This document shows, piece by piece, positions 15,537 through 22,316 of a stretch of 38,424 bases of DNA (positions within the stretch are counted from its first letter, which is position 1; each line of letters starts with the position of its first letter). The notes under the pieces were generated by a model. It was not told where the DNA came from. It ran no database searches and was given only the letters and a program-made list of their open reading frames with translations. Origin of the DNA: Vulcanimicrobiota bacterium (GTDB lineage: Bacteria; Vulcanimicrobiota; Vulcanimicrobiia; Vulcanimicrobiales; Vulcanimicrobiaceae); contig JAFAMK010000192.1 of the NCBI GenBank assembly GCA_019233415.1, positions 1 to 38,424 on the forward strand. Reading direction: 5' to 3'. Made by a program: the position numbers and the translations under genes.

Positions 15537-15742
15537 ACGCCGAGACCGCCGCGCACCTCGCGGAGCTGGAGGCGCGCTACGACGCGCACCTCGGCGCGCT
15601 GCGACACCACGCCGAGTCGCTCGGCGCCGCGGTCGACGCGGAGGCGAGCGCACTCGCCGAACGCGCCGGAACCCCGCCGGAATCGACCGCGAAGCCGCTG
15701 ATCCCCGACGGAGCGCTGCTCCCGGCCGACGACGACCTCTAG
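15533..15742 (+). CDS. Small Ala/Glu-rich coiled-coil-like protein
   Basis: A 69-aa acidic protein starting with GTG that overlaps the previous TGA. The first two thirds (TAAHLAELEARYDAHLGALRHHAESLGAAVDAEASALAERAG) should form one long amphipathic helix or coiled coil; the rest (TPPESTAKPLIPDGALLPADDDL) is unstructured. It precedes gyrA by 21 nt on the same strand. No family recognised. Its coupling to the membrane protein before it suggests a joint role, perhaps as a membrane-anchored cytoplasmic pair. Confidence 0.5.
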   Translation: MNAETAAHLAELEARYDAHLGALRHHAESLGAAVDAEASALAERAGTPPESTAKPLIPDGALLPADDDL

Positions 15743-15763
15743 CGAACCCAGAAGAAAGAACCC

Positions 15764-18388
15764 GTGAACAACGACCCTCGCATGACTCCGATCGCCGTCG
15801 AAGACGAGATGCGGGAGAGCTACCTCTCCTATGCCATGTCGGTCATCGCGTCGCGCGCGCTGCCCGACGTGCGCGACGGCCTGAAGCCCGTCCAGCGCCG
15901 CATCCTCTATGCGATGCGCGAGATGGGGATGGACCCCTCGAAGCAGCACCGCAAGTGCGCCGGTGTCATCGGCGAGGTTCTCAAGAGCTTTCACCCGCAC
16001 GGCGACTCGTCGGTCTACGACGCGCTGGTCCGCATGGCGCAGGACTTCACGCTGCGCTACCCGCTCGTCGACGGCCACGGCAACTTCGGTTCGATCGATC
16101 CCGACCCGCCGGCCGCCTACCGCTACACGGAAGCACGCCTCGCGCGCATCGCGCTGGAGATGCTGGCGGACATCGACAAAGAGACCGTCGACTTCGTCCC
16201 CAACTTCGACAATCAGACCGAAGAGCCGGTCGTGCTGCCGGCGCGCCTTCCGCAGCTGCTCGTCAACGGCAGCTCGGGGATCGCGGTCGGCATGGCGACG
16301 AACATCCCGCCGCACAACGTCGGCGAGATTTGCGATGCGGTGACCTTCCTGATCGACAGCGACGGGAAGAACCTCAGCGACGACGAGATCTACGACGGCT
16401 TGCTCGAACGCGTGCACGGACCGGATTTTCCGACCGGCGGCGTGCTTCTCGGGCGCGAAGCGATACGGACGGCGTACAAGACCGGGCGCGGTTCGGTCGC
16501 GTTGCGCGGCAAGGCCGAGATCGTCGAAGAACGCGGCAAGTACAAGATCGTCATCAGCGAGGTCCCGTTCCAGGTCTCGGTCAATCGCATCCTGGAGGCG
16601 ATCAACGACGCGTACCAGGAGAAGCGGATCACCGGGATCACCGCGCTCCACAACGAGTCGAACCGCAAGGGGATGCGGATCGTCGTCGAGCTGCACCGCA
16701 GCGCGACGCCGCAAGTCGTGCTGAACCAGCTCTACAAGCAGACGCCGCTGCAGTCGAGCTTCGCGTTCAACATGCTCGCGCTCGTCCCGCCGCAGGGCGA
16801 CTTCCGCATGCAGCGCACGACGGGGACGCTGACGCCGCTCGAACCGCAGGTGCTCTCGCTGCACGACATGCTGCGGCACTTCATCCAGCACCGTCGCAGC
16901 GTCATCTACAAGCGCACGCTGTACGAACTGCGCCGCGCCGAAGAGCGCGCGCACGTCGTGCTCGGCTTTCTCACGGCGCTGGACAACATCGACCGCGTCA
17001 TCACGATCATCCGCGAGAGCGACACGGTCGAGGTCGCGCGCGAGCGGCTCGTCGCCGAGCCGTTCGTCCTCTCCGACGCGTTCCGCCGGATGGTCGGCAA
17101 CGCGAAGGGCACGTTCAAACCGGAAGTCGTCCCGCCCGACCTCAACGCGTTCCGGCTCTCCGAGACGCAGGCCGCGGCGATCGTCGACATGCGGCTGCGC
17201 ACCTTGGTCGGCCTCGAACGGCAAAAGCTCGAGACGGAGTACGGCGGACTGCTCGGCGAGATCACGGCACTCACTGCGCTGAAGTCCTCGGACAAGCTGA
17301 TCGACGCCGAGGTCAAGCGCGAGACCGAAGACCTGAAGAAGCGCTATGCCGACGAGCGCCGCACGCCGGTCGAGGCGCTCGAAGGCGAGCTCGCGATCGA
17401 GGACATCATCGCGAACACCGACGTCGTCGTCACCGCGACGGTCGGCGGCTACGTCAAGCGCGTCTCGGTCGACACGTTCCGCGCGCAGAACCGTGGCGGG
17501 CGCGGCGTCATCGGGATCGCGAACCTGAAGAAAGAAGACGTCGTCCGCAACTTCTTCGTCGCGAAGACGCACGACTACGTCCTGTTCTTCACCAACAAGG
17601 GCCGCGCGTTCCGGCTGCGCGCCTACGAGATCCCGGACTCGACGCGCCAGGCGCGCGGAACGGCGCTGGTCAACCTGCTCCAGCTTCCGCCGGGCGAGAA
17701 CGTCACCGCGGTCTTCACCGTGACGGGCTTCGACAGCGAGGCCTATCTCGTGATGGTGACGCGCCGCGGCGTCATCAAGAAGACGAAGCTCGCCGAGTTC
17801 GAGAACGTGCGCCGCAATGGGCTGATCGCCATCGGCTTGGACGAAGGCGACGAACTGCTCGCGGTCGACTTGAGCAGCGGCGAGCGCGACGTGCTGCTCG
17901 CGACGCACGACGGGATGGCGGTCCACTTCAGCGAGAAGGACGTGCGCCCGATGGGGCGTCCGGCGCGCGGCGTCAAGGCGATCACCCTCGCCGAAGGCGA
18001 TGAGGTCGTCGCGATGGACATCGTCGAGGACGACCGCAGCGAGGTCCTGATCGTCACCTCGCACGCGTACGGAAAGCGCACGCCGATCGAGGACTACCGC
18101 CACACCTCGCGCGGCGGCAAGGGCGTCAAGGCGTTCGCCAAGGAGAAAGAGATCGGCTACGTCGTCGACCAGATTCTGGTCTCGCCCGACGACGAGCTGC
18201 TGATGATCACCTCGGGGAACCAGGTCATCCGCATCCCCGTCGGTCAGATTCGCCGCGCCGGGCGCTCGACGAAGGGCGTGCGGCTGCAGCGGCTCGCGGA
18301 GGGTGACGAGGTCATCGCGATCGCGAACCTCGGGCAGCTCTCGAAGCGCGTCGCCGACATCTCGGGAGAGGAGCCCGCGAAGAGCTAG
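15764..18388 (+). CDS. gyrA: DNA gyrase subunit A
   Basis: An 874-aa type II topoisomerase breakage-reunion subunit that, with GyrB, introduces negative supercoils. The catalytic Tyr is Y121 in [10 protein letters not shown]. The quinolone-resistance region reads [17 protein letters not shown], with Ser and Asp at the two main resistance positions (82 and 86 here), that is, a susceptible-type sequence. In the C-terminal beta-pinwheel the GyrA box is QNRGGRG, close to the usual QRRGGRG, which favours gyrase over topoisomerase IV. Repeated ARGVKAI/GKGVKAF/TKGVRL blades follow. GTG at 15764 has AGAAAGAA just upstream; an ATG six codons later is an alternative. gyrB is not nearby. Confidence 0.95.
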   Translation: MNNDPRMTPIAVEDEMRESYLSYAMSVIASRALPDVRDGLKPVQRRILYAMREMGMDPSKQHRKCAGVIGEVLKSFHPHGDSSVYDALVRMAQDFTLRYPLVDGHGNFGSIDPDPPAAYRYTEARLARIALEMLADIDKETVDFVPNFDNQTEEPVVLPARLPQLLVNGSSGIAVGMATNIPPHNVGEICDAVTFLIDSDGKNLSDDEIYDGLLERVHGPDFPTGGVLLGREAIRTAYKTGRGSVALRGKAEIVEERGKYKIVISEVPFQVSVNRILEAINDAYQEKRITGITALHNESNRKGMRIVVELHRSATPQVVLNQLYKQTPLQSSFAFNMLALVPPQGDFRMQRTTGTLTPLEPQVLSLHDMLRHFIQHRRSVIYKRTLYELRRAEERAHVVLGFLTALDNIDRVITIIRESDTVEVARERLVAEPFVLSDAFRRMVGNAKGTFKPEVVPPDLNAFRLSETQAAAIVDMRLRTLVGLERQKLETEYGGLLGEITALTALKSSDKLIDAEVKRETEDLKKRYADERRTPVEALEGELAIEDIIANTDVVVTATVGGYVKRVSVDTFRAQNRGGRGVIGIANLKKEDVVRNFFVAKTHDYVLFFTNKGRAFRLRAYEIPDSTRQARGTALVNLLQLPPGENVTAVFTVTGFDSEAYLVMVTRRGVIKKTKLAEFENVRRNGLIAIGLDEGDELLAVDLSSGERDVLLATHDGMAVHFSEKDVRPMGRPARGVKAITLAEGDEVVAMDIVEDDRSEVLIVTSHAYGKRTPIEDYRHTSRGGKGVKAFAKEKEIGYVVDQILVSPDDELLMITSGNQVIRIPVGQIRRAGRSTKGVRLQRLAEGDEVIAIANLGQLSKRVADISGEEPAKS

Positions 18389-18467
18389 CGCCGATCCCAG
18401 GATTCATGCTCTCGTCACACCTTCGTGCGAGCGTTTCGAGGTACAATCGAGGCCGCGAGGTAGGGAG

Positions 18468-20450
18468 ATGATGAGGCTGGTCCGCATTTTGGCGGTCGCC
18501 GCATGCGCGGCGACCGTCGCCGCGTGCTCGTCGTCGCTGCATGCGACGACCGCGCCGGGCACGCCGCCGACCGCCGCGGGCGCGCCGCGCGGTACCAGCG
18601 GGACGACGATGAATGCCGGGCAGTACCCGCACGCGGTCCTCGCCGACGGGCCGGTCGCGTACTACCGCCTCGGCGACACCGGCGCGATGGTCGCCGACAG
18701 CACCGGGAACGGGCTCACCGGAAGCGTCAGCACGTCCGGCTTGACCGAAGGCTCGCTGCCGATGATCGCCGGCGACGCCGAGACGGGGATTCGGTTTCGC
18801 GGCGTCTCCGCCGGACACGTCACCGTCCCGCGCAACGCCATGCTCGAGCCGGCGAACGCGCTGACGCTCGAAGCGTGGGTGAAGCTGGCGCCGCCGAGCC
18901 CGACGGTCGATCAAGGTCTCGCGCTGTACGGCGTCAACGGTTCGTCCACGCCGTACACGGGCTACGGCATCAAGTACACGATGGACCGGTTCGTCTTCAA
19001 GCTCGCCTTGCCGAGCGGGATCGTGCGCGTGCAGCCCAGCTCCGGGCTCGGCGTGCACATCAGCGGCGGCGTCCCGTACCATCTCGTCGCGACGTACGAC
19101 GGGATGAACGCGAAGCTGTACGTGAACGGACAGCTCGTCGGTTCCCAGCCGGCGAGCGGCGCGATCGTCTACGACAGGACGAACATGTTCGGCCTCGTGC
19201 TCGGGAACAACGCGTTCGGCGGAACTCCGGCCAACGCCGCGATGCAGGAGGTCGCAATTTACCCGATGGCGCTCAGCGCGGCTCGGGTCGCGGCGCACTT
19301 CGGGATCGGCGCCCCCGCGCCGGCGCCGACCGCACCGCCGCAGCTGACCGTACCCCCCGGCTTCCGCGTCGAGGCGATCGCGAACGTCGGCAACGCGCGC
19401 GAACTCGCCGCCGCGCCGAACGGCGATCTCCTCGTCGGAACCGGCGGCGCACAGGTCTGGGTGATCCCGAACGCCGAGGGCCCCGCCCTTCCGCTCCCGC
19501 CGACGATCCTGGTGAACCTGCCGATCCCGCCGTCGGGCGGCGTCGCGCAGAGCGCCGCGGTCGGGCCGAACGATACGCTCTACGTCGCGACGAACAAGGC
19601 GGTGTTCAAGGTTCCGTACATCCCCGGCGAGACGCTCGAGACGAGCTGGACGCAGATCGCGTCGGTGCGGACCGGTCCCGTCGCGCCGAACAGCGACGGC
19701 GACGTGCACATCACCTCGTCGGTCGCGGTCGGCACGAACACCGTCTACGTCGGCGTCGGCTCGTCGTGCAACGCCTGCACCGAGGCCGACCCGACGCGCG
19801 CGACGATCCAGTCGATGGGGCTCAACGGCGAGAACATGGCGACGCTGGCCCGCCGCATCCGCAACCCGATCGCGCTCGCGGTCAACCCGGCGACGGGAAC
19901 GCTGTGGGCCGGCGGCGCGGGCCAGGACAACCTCCCGTGGGGCCACCCGTACGAGTACTTCGACGCGGTGACGCTGCAGGGGACGCCGCCGATCGACTAC
20001 GGCTGGCCGGCCTGCGAGGAGAACCACCACGCGTACGTGGCCGGCTCCGACTGCTCGATGCAGGCGGTTCCGCGCGTCGAGTTCCCGGCCTACTCGACGC
20101 TCCTCGGCGCCGTCTTCTACCCGGCGAACCAGATGGGGCAGTACACCTTCCCGCCCGCGTACCGCGGCGGCGCGTTTATCTCGATGCACGGTTCGTGGCA
20201 CGCGCTCAACGGCGTCCCGGTCGACGCGCCGCACGTCGCGTACGTTCCGATGAACGGCGACGTCCCGGTGACGCCGGTGAACTGGAACGACCCGACCGCG
20301 CAGTGGAGCGAGTTCTTCACCGGCTTCCAGGACGCGAGCGGGAACCGCATCGGCCGCACCGCGGGGATCGCGGTCGGCGTGAGCGGGAGCCTGTTCGTCG
20401 CCGACAACCAGACCGGGACCATCTACCGCATCCGCCCCACCGGGACGTAG
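18468..20450 (+). CDS. Lipoprotein: LamG-like domain plus PQQ-type sugar dehydrogenase propeller
   Basis: A 660-aa exported lipoprotein. The signal peptide ends at a lipobox (VAACAATVAACSSS). Residues about 50-280 form a concanavalin/LamG-type domain (VAYYRLGD, LTLEAWVKLAPP, YHLVATYDGMNAKLYVNGQ, ALSAARVAAHF), a carbohydrate- or ligand-binding fold. Residues about 295-655 form a glucose/sorbosone-dehydrogenase-type beta-propeller (PPGFRVEAIANVGNARELA, RRIRNPIALAVNPATGTLW, YGWPACEENHH, RGGAFISMHGSWH, GSLFVADNQTGTIYRI). Such propellers oxidise sugars with PQQ, though many relatives have unknown substrates. GAGG seven bases before the first of two ATGs sets the start. The ORF upstream of that is antisense noise. 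It ends 8 nt from a convergent gene. Confidence 0.85.
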   Translation: MMRLVRILAVAACAATVAACSSSLHATTAPGTPPTAAGAPRGTSGTTMNAGQYPHAVLADGPVAYYRLGDTGAMVADSTGNGLTGSVSTSGLTEGSLPMIAGDAETGIRFRGVSAGHVTVPRNAMLEPANALTLEAWVKLAPPSPTVDQGLALYGVNGSSTPYTGYGIKYTMDRFVFKLALPSGIVRVQPSSGLGVHISGGVPYHLVATYDGMNAKLYVNGQLVGSQPASGAIVYDRTNMFGLVLGNNAFGGTPANAAMQEVAIYPMALSAARVAAHFGIGAPAPAPTAPPQLTVPPGFRVEAIANVGNARELAAAPNGDLLVGTGGAQVWVIPNAEGPALPLPPTILVNLPIPPSGGVAQSAAVGPNDTLYVATNKAVFKVPYIPGETLETSWTQIASVRTGPVAPNSDGDVHITSSVAVGTNTVYVGVGSSCNACTEADPTRATIQSMGLNGENMATLARRIRNPIALAVNPATGTLWAGGAGQDNLPWGHPYEYFDAVTLQGTPPIDYGWPACEENHHAYVAGSDCSMQAVPRVEFPAYSTLLGAVFYPANQMGQYTFPPAYRGGAFISMHGSWHALNGVPVDAPHVAYVPMNGDVPVTPVNWNDPTAQWSEFFTGFQDASGNRIGRTAGIAVGVSGSLFVADNQTGTIYRIRPTGT

Positions 20451-20458
20451 GCGGCGCG

Positions 20459-21211
20459 CTACTTCTTCGCGGGTGCCGGCGCGGGCGGGGCGGCTTCGAC
20501 GTAGTCGCCGACGCGCGGCGTTCCCGCGCCGGTGACGCTCGCGCGCACGTACTTGCCGCCGACGTCGAGCACGACCAGCTCGATCGGCGCGTGCGTGTGC
20601 GCGTCGCCGTCGGCGAAGTCGCGCAAGACCTGGCTGATCGAGAACCCGCCGCCGCTTTCGAGCAAGACGACGCCGCCGTCGATGCTGACGACGCGCGCGA
20701 CCGCGGCGAGCAGCAGCGGATCGCGCGCCAGGTCGGCGCGCACCGACCGGTCCCACGTGCGCTCGGCGTTCGGCTCGAAGTCGCCGCGGTCGGCGTCGGA
20801 GAGCGGATCGCTCTGCAGTCGCACGGTCTTCGCCGGTGAGACGAGCCCGGTCACGCAGTTGCGCACGGTGAAGCGCGCCAGCGCGTACGCGCGGTCGGGC
20901 TCCTGCGCGAGCCCCGGCAAGCGCGGCGCGCGCTCGAACGAGGCGAAGACGGCGTAGAGCGCGTGCGCGGCGCGGCAGCGGTCGCTCTCGGGCAGCGCGG
21001 TCCCGTCCTCGGCGGTGCTCGACCGCGCGCCGACGTAGTCGACGACGATCCGGCGCCAGAGCGCGGCCGGCATCGTCTGCTGCGCGTCCTCGACGACGTC
21101 GGTCACGATCAGGACGCTGACCGGCAGTTTCGGCCGCGACGCGGCGGCGGCCGGGGCGGTGACCGAGAGGGTCGCCACCAGGGCGGCCAGGAGGGTCGGG
21201 AGCGAGCGCAC
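20459..21211 (-). CDS. Secreted protein of unknown function
   Basis: A 250-aa protein with signal peptide (LPTLLAALVATLSVTAPAAAA). I place the start at GTG 21211, with GGAAGGA six bases before it, in place of the track's 28-residue longer form. The mature part has a hydrophobic strand (KLPVSVLIVTDVV), one Cys pair candidate (DRCRAAHALY and RNCVTGLV), a Val/Ile-rich C-terminal half (RVVSIDGGVVLLESGGGFSISQVL, IELVVLDVGGKYVRASV) that looks like small beta-barrels, and an Ala/Pro/Lys tail. I do not recognise a family. It is convergent with the LamG-propeller lipoprotein and divergent from trxA (59 nt apart). Confidence 0.65.
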   Translation of the reverse strand: MRSLPTLLAALVATLSVTAPAAAASRPKLPVSVLIVTDVVEDAQQTMPAALWRRIVVDYVGARSSTAEDGTALPESDRCRAAHALYAVFASFERAPRLPGLAQEPDRAYALARFTVRNCVTGLVSPAKTVRLQSDPLSDADRGDFEPNAERTWDRSVRADLARDPLLLAAVARVVSIDGGVVLLESGGGFSISQVLRDFADGDAHTHAPIELVVLDVGGKYVRASVTGAGTPRVGDYVEAAPPAPAPAKK

Positions 21212-21270
21212 GCCGCGTCCTTCCGGGCCGAAACCGCCGCTCCTACGGCCGGGTCGAAGCGCTCGGAGGT

Positions 21271-21618
21271 ATGAATCCAAAAGACATGAGCGCACTCCCC
21301 GACGTCACGCAGAGCACCTTCCCGACCCAGGTGCTCGGGTCCGACAAGCCCGTCCTGGTCGATTTCTGGGCCCCGTGGTGCGGCCCGTGCAAGATGCTCT
21401 CGCCGGTCGTCGAGAAGGTCGCCGCGAAGCTCGGCGGCCAGATCAGCTTCGTCAAGCTGAACACCGACGAGAACCCGTCGATCGCCGGCCAGTACGGCGT
21501 CTCGGGGATTCCGTGCCTGATCCTGTTCAAGGGCGGCCTGGCCGTGGACCGGATCGTCGGCTTCGTCCCCGAGCGCGACATCGTGTCGATGCTCGACAAG
21601 CATCTCCTCGCGGCGTAA
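21271..21618 (+). CDS. trxA: Thioredoxin
   Basis: A 115-aa thioredoxin with the active site WAPWCGPCK (Cys37 and Cys40), DFWAPWC strand and the cis-Pro loop SGIPCLILFKGG. It reduces disulfides in cytoplasmic proteins using thioredoxin reductase. Unusual is a third Cys (Cys82) right after the cis-Pro, where most thioredoxins have Thr; this position touches substrates. The ATG at 21271 has GGAGG ending one base before it; an alternative ATG at 21286 gives 110 aa, closer to the usual length, but is then 16 bases from the same GGAGG. It is followed 61 nt later by the SelB-like gene. Confidence 0.95.
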   Translation: MNPKDMSALPDVTQSTFPTQVLGSDKPVLVDFWAPWCGPCKMLSPVVEKVAAKLGGQISFVKLNTDENPSIAGQYGVSGIPCLILFKGGLAVDRIVGFVPERDIVSMLDKHLLAA

Positions 21619-21679
21619 CGCCCGCGTAACCTAGCCGCCGCGACGGAGAGTTCGCGGCGGCGCGCGAAATCGCGCGTCG

Positions 21680-22300
21680 ATGCACGACGAGAGGGCAGCC
21701 TCCGACGTCGACGCGCTTTCCACGCGCATCCTCGTGGCGCTCGCGCGCCACGAGGCCGAGGCGCCGTGGATGCTCGGCGCGACCTCGCTCGCGCTCGCGC
21801 GCGCGCTCGGCACGGACGAGGCGCTGCTGATTCGCGTGCTCGCCGGCGAGGTCGACGAGGGCCGGATCGCCGCGCAGGCCGGCTACTACGCGACGCTTGG
21901 GCATCGCCCGCAGCTCTCGGACGAGCAGCGTGCCTTCTTCGAACGGGCCGTTCCGGTCGATCCCACGCTGCCGCTCGTCCCCGCCGCGCTCGACGCCGTC
22001 GTCGGCGAGCTGCGCCGAACGAAGACGCCGGGGCTCGCGCAGGCGTTCGACATGCTCGTCGCGACCGGCGCGCTGGTCAAGGTCGGCGCCGACGTCTACC
22101 GCGGCGAGCAGGTCGACGAGATTCGTGCGCGGCTCGAAGCGGCGATCCGGCGCGACGGCCCGATCACGATGGCGCGCTTCCGCGACGCGGTCGGTACGTC
22201 GCGCAAGTACGCGGTTCCGCTGATGGAGTGGTTCGACGCGACCGGTGTGACCGTGCGGGACGGGGACGTGCGGGCGCTTCGGCAGAATGCCGCGTCGTGA
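21680..22300 (+). CDS. SelB C-terminal winged-helix protein lacking the GTPase domain
   Basis: A 206-aa protein resembling only the C-terminal winged-helix half of selenocysteine elongation factor SelB. The final domain is distinctive: GPITMARFRDAVGTSRKYAVPLMEWFDATGVTVRDGD matches the family's VxxFRDxxGTSRKYALxLLExFDxxGxTxRxGD. Before it lie PPA-type and LVKVGADVYRG segments typical of the middle winged helices. No G1-G4 GTPase motifs are present, and the upstream space is occupied by trxA, so this is a stand-alone or truncated form. In SelB these helices bind the SECIS hairpin in mRNA. ATG 21680 has no clear ribosome-binding site. Its stop lies 16 nt before the next gene's start. Confidence 0.75.
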   Translation: MHDERAASDVDALSTRILVALARHEAEAPWMLGATSLALARALGTDEALLIRVLAGEVDEGRIAAQAGYYATLGHRPQLSDEQRAFFERAVPVDPTLPLVPAALDAVVGELRRTKTPGLAQAFDMLVATGALVKVGADVYRGEQVDEIRARLEAAIRRDGPITMARFRDAVGTSRKYAVPLMEWFDATGVTVRDGDVRALRQNAAS

Positions 22301-22316
22301 GAACGGGGGGAACCCG

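Noticed and set aside
15296-18103. 935-aa ORF antisense to gyrA, and similar long antisense ORFs (for example 22164..24776, 18312..20756, 29669..32536, 32743..34887)
   Set aside because: They lie opposite well-identified genes and have the Arg/Asp/Val-rich composition produced by reading GC-rich codons on the other strand; no family motifs.
18419-18447. Promoter with TACAAT for the LamG-propeller lipoprotein
   Set aside because: The -10 looks fair but no -35 match at the right distance.
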